DNA of 38,448 nt from Alphaproteobacteria bacterium (GTDB lineage: Bacteria; Pseudomonadota; Alphaproteobacteria; Micropepsales; Micropepsaceae): assembly GCA_025924715.1 (NCBI GenBank), contig JAICHV010000035.1, forward strand, positions 1 to 38,448. The letters run 5' to 3'. Below are positions 13,838 to 22,099 of this stretch, in pieces. The notes under the pieces were generated by a model. It worked only from the letters and a program-made list of their open reading frames with translations, was not told the origin of the DNA and did no database searches. Made by a program: the position numbers and the translations under genes. Position 1 is the first letter of the stretch. The number at the start of each line of letters is the position of its first letter.

Positions 13838-15346
13838 TCACGTCTGACGGGGGGAACTTTTTTCTTGCAACGCTTTGATCAGCGTTTCGTCGCGGCCATA
13901 CACATCGCCGCGGAACCCGACAGTTCCATCGCTGCCGGGAATGGCCGTCCAATAGCCCATATAAACCGGGATCGGCGAAGGCAGCGGGCGATGCAGCGTT
14001 TCGCCGCTGGCGATCCATTGTTCCAAGGCGTCCGGTTCCACATCCAGCGCGCGCGCGGCGAGCTGACGAATTTCTTCCACCCGCACGCAGCCATGACTCA
14101 GCGCGCGGTTGCGGGCGCGGAACGCCGATTTGGTGGGCGTGTCGTGGAGATAGATGTCGAGCCGGTTGGGCATTTCGAATTTGATCACACCCAGCGCATT
14201 GTCCGGCCCGGGGGCTTGTTCAATCTTGCCGTCCTTGATGGTCATGTTCTTGCGATCCAGATAGCCGCCATCTTCCTCGATCTTGTCCATCAACTCGTTC
14301 TTGATGATCGAGGCCGGCACATGCCAAACCGGGTTTATCGTCACCGCGACGGCGGAGGTCTGAAGGATCGGCGTCTGCTTGTCCGGCTGACCCACCACGA
14401 CTCGCGAACTTAAGGTTGGCGCGCCGTTTTCCATCAGGTTCAAAGAGGCGCCGGCGATATTGACCATAATGTAGCGCGGCTCGAAATGCTGCGGCATCCA
14501 GCGCCAACGCTCCATATTGGCCAGGATCTGTATGACCCGCTGCGCCGCCGGGACCGCCAGCATCTGCCGGGTCGTGGCGTCGAGCTTGCCGCTGGGCTCC
14601 AGCCCATTGCGCTCCTGATAGGCCATCAAGGCGCGCCGTATCTGGACGGGATCCGTCGCATTGGCGTCGAGATAGCCTTCGCGGCGAAGCCTGGCGCCCA
14701 GCATAGCGGTGTCACTGCCGTTCACCTGGGGCCAATCGCCTGAGGCGGCGATGGCACGGTAATGCGCCAAAGCAAGCTTGAGCTGGCTGTAATCGGGCGC
14801 CGACGGCTCAAGACTGGCGAGATAAGCCGCGGCGTCGCCATTGGCGACAAAATTGGCGATTGCCGGAGCGGGATCGAAATGCCGCACCGGAAGGCTGACG
14901 TCCTTGGCGCCATAAACCGTCGTCGGATCGGTCTGACCCAGACGCAGATCGGATGAGAATTTCAACATCGCTTCGGTGAGCGCCATATCGAAAGCGATAC
15001 GCGTCTGCGCGTCGCTTTGCGCCGGCGGCGCCGCGACGGCATAAATCGCCGGCAAGCCTTCCACCGGAGCCTGTTGCAAAAGCTTGAGCGCCGCCTGGCC
15101 CGAAGGCAGCACGCCATCATCGTCGGTCCAAGCGGGCGCAAAGCCGCGCTGTTCATAGAAACGGCGCACCGCCGGCGAGGCATTTTGCGCTGCTGCTTGC
15201 ATCAAGGACTGCGCCGAAGGCCTGTGGCCCATATCCACCGACACGGACGGCGTCACGCGTCCCGACGGCGTGCGCATCTCATAGGCCGCGCCGCCGGCCA
15301 GCAGAGCCGCCACCGAACCAAATGCCAATAGCTTATTGATACGCAT
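13838..15346 (-). CDS. L,D-transpeptidase, YcbB/LdtD type
   Basis: The protein has 502 residues. An N-terminal hydrophobic segment (about 5-22) targets it to the periplasm. A scaffold domain follows, then a peptidoglycan-binding-like region (R-R-A-L-M-A-Y-Q-E-R-N-G-L) near residue 250-290, then the YkuD catalytic domain. Its active-site motif is S-H-G-C-V-R-V with the nucleophile Cys at residue 420, and the capping-type insertion before it is typical of YcbB. The family makes 3-3 cross-links between diaminopimelate residues, a route less sensitive to most beta-lactams. The ATG at 15346 is preferred because AGAGG lies seven bases ahead and a signal segment follows; an open frame upstream to 15487 has no such support. 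It is divergent from the PBP gene. Confidence 0.93.
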   Translation of the reverse strand: MRINKLLAFGSVAALLAGGAAYEMRTPSGRVTPSVSVDMGHRPSAQSLMQAAAQNASPAVRRFYEQRGFAPAWTDDDGVLPSGQAALKLLQQAPVEGLPAIYAVAAPPAQSDAQTRIAFDMALTEAMLKFSSDLRLGQTDPTTVYGAKDVSLPVRHFDPAPAIANFVANGDAAAYLASLEPSAPDYSQLKLALAHYRAIAASGDWPQVNGSDTAMLGARLRREGYLDANATDPVQIRRALMAYQERNGLEPSGKLDATTRQMLAVPAAQRVIQILANMERWRWMPQHFEPRYIMVNIAGASLNLMENGAPTLSSRVVVGQPDKQTPILQTSAVAVTINPVWHVPASIIKNELMDKIEEDGGYLDRKNMTIKDGKIEQAPGPDNALGVIKFEMPNRLDIYLHDTPTKSAFRARNRALSHGCVRVEEIRQLAARALDVEPDALEQWIASGETLHRPLPSPIPVYMGYWTAIPGSDGTVGFRGDVYGRDETLIKALQEKSSPRQT

Positions 15347-15499
15347 ATCGAATCCTCTGTCTGTTAGAGAACGGTGCAGCGACAGGGGGGTTGCTGGAAA
15401 AGTCTTTGGCGCGGGAGGTCCGCAGGCGGAACATTCTGCCCCTTGGCGTGTTTTCGCGCCTTTCGCCGCCCAAGCAGCGCGGCTCATTTCCTAGGCAAC

Positions 15500-15528
15500 C
15501 CCTTGGAACGGTTTTGAACCGACAAGGG
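15500..15528. repeat. imperfect palindrome in the gap before the PBP gene
   Basis: CCCTTG at 15500-15505 and CAAGGG at 15523-15528 flank CGGTT (15509-15513) and AACCG (15517-15521), a nested inverted repeat with a three-base centre. It lies 20 bases before the PBP start, in the 201-base gap shared with the divergent L,D-transpeptidase. A regulator site or a leader hairpin are both possible. I see nothing else clear in this gap. Confidence 0.4.
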
Positions 15529-15547
15529 TCCGACGCGTTGCTCATGC

Positions 15548-18016
15548 ATGCAAGATTGGCAGGACAGAGCTGCGGAGAAAGTGCGCGTTCTCAAGCGCTT
15601 CGGCGATCGGCATATCCGCAATATCGCGCGCGGGCTTGCCGTTATCGCGGTTCCGTTCAGCGTGCTGATGCTGATTCCGGTGGCGCTGGGCCTGGTCACG
15701 CCGCCTTTGGAAATCACCGATCTTTATCGATCGCACAGCCCGCTGACTTTCACCTTTTTGGATTCGCAAGGCCATGTCATCGGCCATCGCGGCACCGATC
15801 CGGGAGAGCGGCTGACGCTGGAGCAGATGCCGCCTTATCTTCCCGCCGCCTTCATCGCCATGGAGGACCGGCGCTTCTATTCCCATAACGGTATCGATCC
15901 GATCGGATTGTCGCGCGCCATCTATCTGGATCTGAGCGCCGGGCATTATGTGGCGGGCGGCTCGACCATCAGCCAACAGACCGCCAAAATCGTCACCGGC
16001 GATCGCCGCCGTTCGCTACGCCGCAAAGCGGCGGAACTGGTCAATGCGGTGCGCCTGGAGCATGCGCTGAGCAAGCGCGAGATTCTCACGCTTTATCTGA
16101 ACCGGCTTTATCTGGGCGACGGCGCCTATGGCGTCGATGCGGCGGCGCGCAGCTATTTCGGAATCTCCGCCCGCCAGGTGAGCCTGCCGCAGGCCGCGAT
16201 GCTGGCCGCCCTGACGCGTGCGCCCTCGATCTTCTCGCCGCGCCGCGATCTTCCCGCCGCCCGCGAGCGCGCCGTCCTGGTGTTGGCGGCCATGGTGCAG
16301 ACCGGCGCCATCACCCAGGCGCAAGCGGACGCGGCCAAAACGCAGTTGCCGGAAACGATCGCGCCGCGCCCCGGCGACAGCCATAGCTATTTCCTGGATG
16401 CCGCAGCCGACCAGGCGCATGATTTGGCAGTGCAAAGCGGCGGCGCCGGCAAAGTCGTCGTCCACACCACCTTCGAGCCGAATGTGCAAAGCGCCGCCGA
16501 TGCCGCGGTCCAGGACGTGATCGGCAAAGCGGGCGCCAAGTCGAATGTCCACCAGGCGGCCGTGGCGGTGCTGAAACCGGATGGCGCGCTGAGTGCCATG
16601 GTGGGCGGCGCCGATTATGACCGCTCGGTGTTCAATCGCGCGCTGCAGGCACATCGCCAGCCGGGCTCGGCTTTCAAGCCTTTCGTCTATCTCGCGGCCC
16701 TGCGCGCCGGCATCTCGCCTTGGGATTATCGTGACGATCAGCCGGTGAATATCGACGGCTATCAGCCGTCCAACTACAAAAAGGAATCCTTTGGGCGGCT
16801 GCGCCTGACCGATGCCCTGGCCCGCTCGGTCAACACCATCACGGTCAATCTGGCGCAGGAAGTGGGCATCGCCAATGTCTCGGCCACCGCAAGGGCGATG
16901 GGGATCACGTCACCGCTGCAGGACAATGCCTCGCTGGCGCTGGGGACCAATGAAGTGACGCCCCTGGAATTGACCGCCGCCTATGCCGCTTTCGCCAATG
17001 GCGGCGCGGTGGTCAAGCCCTACATGATCACGGAGATCGACGCTGCTGACGGGGCCGTGCTGTACCGCCATCAGGCGGCACCTGCCACCCCAGTGATCAC
17101 CGATCAGCAGCGCCGCGACATGGTGGCGATGCTTTACAATGTTGTGAGCACCGGCACCGGCACCGCCGCCCGGCTTGGCACCCGGGACGCCGCGGGCAAG
17201 ACCGGCACCACCCAGGATTATCGCGATGCCTGGTTTGTCGGCTTCACCACCGATTACGTCACCGGCGTTTGGGTCGGCAATGACAATGACGCCCCCATGC
17301 GCCATATTACCGGCGGATCGCTCCCGGCTTTGATCTGGAAATCGGTGATGCTGGCCGCCGAGCAGGGCCATCCGCCCCAACCGCTGGACCGCAGCCAACC
17401 GCCGGCGGATGAGCCCCCGCCGCTTGATGTCTCGCAGGGCTTTATCGACGAAGCGCCTGTCGCCGACCTGCCGGAGCCCAAACTCAGCGACCAGGGAGAG
17501 GTGACGGCCGGAAGCGGTGTTGCCCTGCGCGACCAACCCGCAGGCCCCAGCCCGCCACTTCCGGAAGGGCTGCGCCCGGCGCCCCCGCGCCCCTTGCCGC
17601 AATTGGCCAACAGCGCACCCAAGCCGCCGGTCCAGGTTTATGATTCCTCCGCGGCCCGTGTCGCCCCAGCCGCCCAGATGAGTCCTGCGCGGGAAAATCC
17701 GTTTGACGTCCAGGACGACCCACCGCCGCCACCGCCTCCTCCGCCGCGCCCGGCCTATCGGCCCGTGCCCGCCTATGACGATCGTCCTTATGCGAGCGCC
17801 GAACCGCCGCCGGTGTACAGCCGGGCCTATCCGCGCGATGTGCCCGCCTACAACCCGTATGAGCGGGGCAATTCGTATCAGTCAGATGCGCCGTATCAGA
17901 ATCCTTATCGCCGCCCCGCGCCTTATCCGGGCGACGAGGCCCGCAATCCCTATCCGGATCGCGGGGCCCCGCCGGAGCGGGATTCCTACCCCGATCGTTT
18001 TGCGCCGGATTGGTAG
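15548..18016 (+). CDS. bifunctional class A penicillin-binding protein (PBP1-type)
   Basis: This 822-residue enzyme polymerises and cross-links peptidoglycan. A cytoplasmic N-terminus is followed by one membrane span (about 27-50). The glycosyltransferase 51 domain carries E-D-R-R-F-Y-S-H-N-G, with catalytic E106, and G-G-S-T-I-S-Q-Q-T-A-K. The transpeptidase domain has all three motifs: S374-A-F-K377, S427-V-N429 and K551-T-G-T. The last 200 residues form a low-complexity Pro/Tyr-rich tail with a run of eight prolines near residue 730 and many P-Y pairs, probably disordered in the periplasm. The start is an ATG at 15548, with an out-of-frame ATG four bases earlier. It is divergent from the L,D-transpeptidase gene, so 4-3 and 3-3 cross-linking enzymes share a control region. 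Confidence 0.94.
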   Translation: MQDWQDRAAEKVRVLKRFGDRHIRNIARGLAVIAVPFSVLMLIPVALGLVTPPLEITDLYRSHSPLTFTFLDSQGHVIGHRGTDPGERLTLEQMPPYLPAAFIAMEDRRFYSHNGIDPIGLSRAIYLDLSAGHYVAGGSTISQQTAKIVTGDRRRSLRRKAAELVNAVRLEHALSKREILTLYLNRLYLGDGAYGVDAAARSYFGISARQVSLPQAAMLAALTRAPSIFSPRRDLPAARERAVLVLAAMVQTGAITQAQADAAKTQLPETIAPRPGDSHSYFLDAAADQAHDLAVQSGGAGKVVVHTTFEPNVQSAADAAVQDVIGKAGAKSNVHQAAVAVLKPDGALSAMVGGADYDRSVFNRALQAHRQPGSAFKPFVYLAALRAGISPWDYRDDQPVNIDGYQPSNYKKESFGRLRLTDALARSVNTITVNLAQEVGIANVSATARAMGITSPLQDNASLALGTNEVTPLELTAAYAAFANGGAVVKPYMITEIDAADGAVLYRHQAAPATPVITDQQRRDMVAMLYNVVSTGTGTAARLGTRDAAGKTGTTQDYRDAWFVGFTTDYVTGVWVGNDNDAPMRHITGGSLPALIWKSVMLAAEQGHPPQPLDRSQPPADEPPPLDVSQGFIDEAPVADLPEPKLSDQGEVTAGSGVALRDQPAGPSPPLPEGLRPAPPRPLPQLANSAPKPPVQVYDSSAARVAPAAQMSPARENPFDVQDDPPPPPPPPPRPAYRPVPAYDDRPYASAEPPPVYSRAYPRDVPAYNPYERGNSYQSDAPYQNPYRRPAPYPGDEARNPYPDRGAPPERDSYPDRFAPDW

Positions 18017-18027
18017 CAGCGACGGCG

Positions 18028-19020
18028 CTATTGTCCGCCAGATTTCTGAGGTGCTGACGCGGCTTGCGGCGCGGGATCCCCGTCCTTCGGCGTCAGGTAG
18101 AGTTTCTTCTGGTTATAAGCGACATACATGTGGAACCGGCTAAGGACGTTCATTCCCAACAACATGTCCTCGTCCTCGTCCACCGTGCCTCCGACATCGA
18201 CGATGTCGATATCCGGATTGGAAATGGTGATGCCGCCGAGCGTCAAGCTTTTGAACGGAAAGCTATAGGTGTCGTCGCTATTGGGGCGCTTTTGCAATTC
18301 CGCCGGGGAGCCCAGCCAACCCATGAGGAACCGCGCCTGGTTGAGGGTCATGGTGCTATGGGTGGCGCCGGTATCGACCAGCAGCTTCACATTTTTGCCG
18401 TCCAGCTTCCCGTCGATATGGATATGGTGACCTTCCAGCCTTTCACCCTTGGGATCGATATAACTGTCGTCGAACTGGATGGGCAGGGCGATGTAAGCAT
18501 TGGCCCAATAGACGACGCCGTCACCGCATTCGCTTGGCGCGAGCAAATTGAATTTCATATGTCCGAAATCGAAATCCGCATCCAGGCGGCTCATCAGGTC
18601 CGCCCCTAGAAGGCCGTCCACGTCATCCGGCGCACGGCCATCGGGCAAAACCATGAAAAGATAATTGGGTAGGGGAACCTGACCCAGCGCGAAGCCTGGC
18701 GCATAGGTGCTGCTGCGGATCGGATAGCCGCCAAAGCCTTTCACGATCTGCGGGTTCGGCAGGGTTCTCAAAGCCAGGCCCATCCTAGCCACGCCCTCGC
18801 TCGTTACGGCCGTGAATTCGCCGCCGGTATCGATCGCGAAAGGATGGGCTTGCCCGGCCAAAGGCAGGGAAATCACAGGAATGGCGGCCTTGCTGAAATG
18901 CATGTCGAGTCTGGCAATTGGGTGCAGCAGGCAGGGTTTGGCATCGGCCGCATGCGATGGCTGGGCTTGAACCCCAACCAGAAACCCAACCACAATCAAC
19001 CCCTGAAGCCACCGCGCCAT
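18028..19020 (-). CDS. secreted retropepsin-like aspartic protease with two DTG motifs
   Basis: The protein has 330 residues. The ATG at 19020 is followed by a signal peptide (L-I-V-V-G-F-L-V-G-V, cleavage near A-Q-P-S-H-A). Two copies of a clan AA fold are visible: F-A-I-D64-T-G-G-E-F-T-A with D-G-L-L-G-A-D-L-M-S-R-L, and L-L-V-D216-T-G-A-T-H-S-T-M-T with M-L-L-G-M-N-V-L-S-R-F. Each copy thus has the catalytic Asp loop and the later L-L-G element. Single-copy retropepsins dimerise, so this protein could be an internal dimer, like pepsin in plan. The C-terminus (about 20 residues) is Pro/Ala/Gln-rich. It lies 82 bases downstream of the beta-helix gene on the same strand. Substrate unknown; periplasmic or exported. 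Confidence 0.85.
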   Translation of the reverse strand: MARWLQGLIVVGFLVGVQAQPSHAADAKPCLLHPIARLDMHFSKAAIPVISLPLAGQAHPFAIDTGGEFTAVTSEGVARMGLALRTLPNPQIVKGFGGYPIRSSTYAPGFALGQVPLPNYLFMVLPDGRAPDDVDGLLGADLMSRLDADFDFGHMKFNLLAPSECGDGVVYWANAYIALPIQFDDSYIDPKGERLEGHHIHIDGKLDGKNVKLLVDTGATHSTMTLNQARFLMGWLGSPAELQKRPNSDDTYSFPFKSLTLGGITISNPDIDIVDVGGTVDEDEDMLLGMNVLSRFHMYVAYNQKKLYLTPKDGDPAPQAASAPQKSGGQ

Positions 19021-19102
19021 GACCAACCCCCGATCTTCTGCCCAGGGTTTCATAGCCGGTTTTCGACGGCGGTTGAAGATTGGAAATCGGCCCGGAATTA
19101 AC

Positions 19103-21127
19103 CTAGTGGGGCGGCCCGGTGAAAGACCGGGGTCCGGAAGTAGAGACACCGGTCGGCCAATGCTCCGGCCCGTAATGCGGCGCCGGCTTGCCCAATTCCA
19201 GCGCACCAAGATCGGGCGCGCGGCCGGTGAAGCCGTCGGTAATGGTGGGCAGCTCCATGCCGCGGTCGATCGCGGCGGAATCCGGCTTCAGGGTGAAATC
19301 ATAATCTTCCGGATTATACAGATGCGGCGGATCGGATTGGTCGGTCGGCCCGACTTTGCGGAAGGTGTCGAGACCCACTTGAATGCTATTGCGATCCTGT
19401 CCGCTGCCCGCCTGGTAATCGGTCAGCGTCGCATAGCGCCGCGTCACGGGCCTGCCCTCATAGTCGGCAAGCGTGCCGGGCGCTGGCGAGGACCAGCCGA
19501 AATTCATCGCCACACCGGCATTGGGTCCGAAACCGTTGTAATCCGAAGTGGAATAATTGGTGCTGGTTTTCATGTCGAAGACCGGCACTTTCCAGCTATC
19601 GCCGACAAACAGATTGTTGCGGAAATGCACATTGGCCAGCGGCCCCAGCATGGCGCCCTGGCCGATAAAGGTATTCTGATAGATCAGCACGCCGGCCGGC
19701 GTGTCGAGCAGCTTCAGCCCGCCCCCGGTGGTGGTGTTGTAGGCGATGTTGCGGAAGATATAGGCGGGTCCGCCGAAAATCGGCTGGGTGCTGAAGGCGC
19801 CGCCGGTGGCGTTGGTGCAACGATTGTCGAAGGCGCGGACATTGTGCTCCCCGCCATCCAGTTCGATGCAGTTATCCGACATGTTGAACATGTCGTTGCC
19901 GAAGATGTCGATCGAGGATGCCTGTTCGCCGGGTTTGTCGCTGGGATCGCCATAGGTGGCGATATCGACGGCATCGTGGAAGTTGGCGACGTAATTATGG
20001 GCCACCACGATACCCTGGCCATACACCTTGACGGCATATTCCGAAGTGGTCGGCGCCGGAAAGCCGGGATAGCGCGCGAAGGCTTCCGGATGGTTCCAGC
20101 TTGTAACATGCAAGGGATCGTGCCGCCCGATCATCACATTGTCGGCGATATAGATGTCTTTCGATCCGGCCCAATCTTCCTGCACCACCCGTCCGACATC
20201 TTCAAAGCGCGACCGCAGCAAGGTAAAGCCGCTGGAGCCGGTGATGTCCTTGATGCCCAAGAGGAAGGCGACATTGGTGTTGCGCACCGTGATGCCCTCG
20301 AAATAATTGTAATTGGCCGCCATCAGATTGAAGAGATTATGGGCGCCGTCGCCGTCGAAAATCACTTCGCCGTCGCCGGCTGCTTTGATGACGATGGGCT
20401 TGTCGGGTGTTCCGCTCTTGGTCAGGTAATAGGTGCCGTCGAACGGCGTGCCATAGGCCGGCACGCTGGCGTCGAAACCGCCATAGACAAAACGCTGGTC
20501 CTTATAGGTCCCGGCATGAATCAGAATGGTGTCGCCGGGCTCGACCCGGGGCGGCATCACATTGGAGTGATCGGATTCATCCGATCCCAGATAATAGGCG
20601 GTCATCAACCCGATAAAGCCCGGCTGCTCCATCTTGCCTTTAAAGCCGAAGGGATAGACGTGATAGACATGGCCGCCGGGTGCCGGCGTGGGAACGGAGC
20701 GCGTGCGCAGCGTAACGCGCTGTTCTTTCTTTCCGCGCACGCCGTCCGGATCGCTCAGCACGAAACGCGCTTCGTAGTTTGTCCCCGGCTCCAGGTTCAG
20801 GATGCTGCCGGCGAACATATTGGGCGCGACAAAAGTATAATAGTTGCGTTCGCCGAAATGGGGCTTGGGTCCGGTGACTTTTTCGCCGTCCAGCCGGAAC
20901 AGCGGCAGGGCCTTGCGCCAGGCGGTCTCACCCTTGGCGCGATAGCTGACTTCGACCTGCGCATTGCGGTTGGCATCGCCGGCGATCCGCCATTCAAACC
21001 CCAGCGAATTGAGTGTCGGCCGTTCGGCCAGGAAGGCGCCCGCGGTGACCGCTTTGGTCGGCGCCTGCGCGGCGGCGGGCGCGATCAGGGCAAGCAGGAG
21101 CGGCAGGGCCATCAAGCGGGACAACAT
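19103..21127 (-). CDS. secreted right-handed beta-helix protein
   Basis: A 674-residue protein with a clear signal peptide (L-P-L-L-L-A-L-I-A-P-A-A-A-Q-A). Residues of about 30-145 look like a beta-sandwich with a fibronectin-type feel (L-E-P-G-T-N-Y-E-A-R-F). From about 185 on, the protein is a parallel beta-helix: V-E-P-G-D-T-I-L-I-H-A-G-T-Y, K-P-I-V-I-K-A, then many short N-x-x-x-N and G-I-x-V repeats, and a C-terminal cap containing A-I-D-R-G and P-D-L-G-A-L-E. Such proteins include polysaccharide lyases and hydrolases as well as binding proteins. I see no decisive catalytic signature, so no enzyme name is given. Periplasmic or exported. The nearby capsule-export genes make a polysaccharide target plausible. 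Confidence 0.8.
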   Translation of the reverse strand: MLSRLMALPLLLALIAPAAAQAPTKAVTAGAFLAERPTLNSLGFEWRIAGDANRNAQVEVSYRAKGETAWRKALPLFRLDGEKVTGPKPHFGERNYYTFVAPNMFAGSILNLEPGTNYEARFVLSDPDGVRGKKEQRVTLRTRSVPTPAPGGHVYHVYPFGFKGKMEQPGFIGLMTAYYLGSDESDHSNVMPPRVEPGDTILIHAGTYKDQRFVYGGFDASVPAYGTPFDGTYYLTKSGTPDKPIVIKAAGDGEVIFDGDGAHNLFNLMAANYNYFEGITVRNTNVAFLLGIKDITGSSGFTLLRSRFEDVGRVVQEDWAGSKDIYIADNVMIGRHDPLHVTSWNHPEAFARYPGFPAPTTSEYAVKVYGQGIVVAHNYVANFHDAVDIATYGDPSDKPGEQASSIDIFGNDMFNMSDNCIELDGGEHNVRAFDNRCTNATGGAFSTQPIFGGPAYIFRNIAYNTTTGGGLKLLDTPAGVLIYQNTFIGQGAMLGPLANVHFRNNLFVGDSWKVPVFDMKTSTNYSTSDYNGFGPNAGVAMNFGWSSPAPGTLADYEGRPVTRRYATLTDYQAGSGQDRNSIQVGLDTFRKVGPTDQSDPPHLYNPEDYDFTLKPDSAAIDRGMELPTITDGFTGRAPDLGALELGKPAPHYGPEHWPTGVSTSGPRSFTGPPH

Positions 21128-21261
21128 GGGCTTCCTCAGCGTTTTTGGCCCGGACCGGCCGGACCAGTTTTATGCCGGGACTGTAGGGGAACAATGCCAT
21201 GCCACAAAGGCCGGCCTGAAAGGCGCGCCAGACAGTGATTTCGACCAGGGGTTGACGGAAT

Positions 21262-21336
21262 TGGTAGCACCGGACGGATTTGAACCGCCGACCAAGGGAT
21301 TATGATTCCCCTGCTCTACCGCTGAGCTACGGTGCC
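21262..21336 (-). tRNA. tRNA with CAT anticodon (Met, or Ile2)
   Basis: The minus strand folds into a 75-base cloverleaf with encoded CCA. The acceptor is G-G-C-A-C-C-G against C-G-G-T-G-C-T, with G1-U72 as a wobble pair. The D stem is GCTC/GAGC, the anticodon stem GGGGA/TCCCT around the loop ATCATAA, and the T arm carries TTCGAAT. The anticodon is CAT. It is not an initiator tRNA by its paired acceptor end and anticodon stem. The T-T-G-G-T-C variable region resembles tRNA-Ile2 (lysidine-modified CAT), while the general shape also fits elongator tRNA-Met; I cannot decide between them. Confidence 0.93.
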
Positions 21337-21364
21337 ATCCTCGCCCGCAGGGCGTGGGCGGGGG

Positions 21365-21393
21365 ATGTAGGGTCGCCCACCCCGGACTGTCAA
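21365..21393 (-). promoter_or_regulatory. sigma-70-type promoter of the tRNA gene
   Basis: On the minus strand a perfect TTGACA (21393-21388) is followed after 17 bases by CTACAT (21370-21365), which ends 28 bases before the tRNA 5' end. The strong -35 and ideal spacing fit a housekeeping promoter for a stable RNA. Confidence 0.7.
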
Positions 21394-21451
21394 GATTGCC
21401 GGCAAAAAGTGGTCCGTGTGTTTGAATTTGCAGGACTTTTGGGCTGGGGCG

Positions 21452-22099
21452 CTAAAGCGCCTCGTAAATCTGGATCGCAAGATCGACGTCCCGAAAGACC
21501 TTGCCCCGCCCCTCCTTCAGCACCAAGGCGTGGGTGCAAAATTCCCGCACAAACCCCATGGCATGGGAGGCCATGATCAGGGTGCGGTCTGCGCGGCCAT
21601 GGAACAGCGCCTCCTGGCATTTGCGGTGAAAGCGCTGGTCGCCGGCCAGGATGACTTCATCGATCAGATAGCAATCGAAATCGATCGCCAGCGACAGGCC
21701 GAAGGCCAGGCGCGCCCGCATGCCGGTGGAATAGGTCTCCACCGGCATATGCATATAGGTGCCGAGCTCGGCGAAATCCTCGGTGAAGGCCAGAACGTCC
21801 GGCAGCGGCCGGTCATAAAGCCGCGCGATGAACTTCACATTGTCGTAGCCGGTCAGATGATGGTGAAAAGCGCCTTCGAAACCGATCGGCCAGGACAAGC
21901 ACATGCCGCGTTCGACCGTTCCGCCGCTGGGCTGCTCGACCCCTCCAATCAGTTTGATCAGAGTGGATTTCCCCGCGCCATTTCGCCCCAAAATCGCCAG
22001 CCGCTCACCCAGCCGCACCTGGGCGCTGATGCCGTCCAAGATGCGGCGGCGGCCGCCGCGCACCGGATAGTCCTTGACGACATTGTCGATGGCGATCAT
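21452..22099 (-). CDS. capsule export ABC transporter, ATP-binding subunit (KpsT type)
   Basis: The product has 215 residues, the compact size of KpsT proteins. The Walker A is G-R-N-G-A-G-K-S-T (residues 38-46). The signature is Y-S-T-G-M-R-A-R-L, the form that KpsT-type proteins use in place of L-S-G-G-Q. The Walker B is C-Y-L-I-D-E-V, followed by L-A-G-D-x-x-F, and the H-loop is M-A-S-H. It powers export of polysaccharide across the inner membrane with the KpsM-like permease, whose stop overlaps this start (ATGA at 22099). A longer open frame continues upstream to 22954 but only as a shadow of the permease gene. Confidence 0.92.
   Translation of the reverse strand: MIAIDNVVKDYPVRGGRRRILDGISAQVRLGERLAILGRNGAGKSTLIKLIGGVEQPSGGTVERGMCLSWPIGFEGAFHHHLTGYDNVKFIARLYDRPLPDVLAFTEDFAELGTYMHMPVETYSTGMRARLAFGLSLAIDFDCYLIDEVILAGDQRFHRKCQEALFHGRADRTLIMASHAMGFVREFCTHALVLKEGRGKVFRDVDLAIQIYEAL

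Noticed and set aside
19019..21238. A plus-strand open frame of 739 codons opposite the beta-helix gene
   Set aside because: Antisense shadow. The minus-strand frame has a signal peptide and beta-helix repeats; this one has none and reads into the tRNA-side gap.
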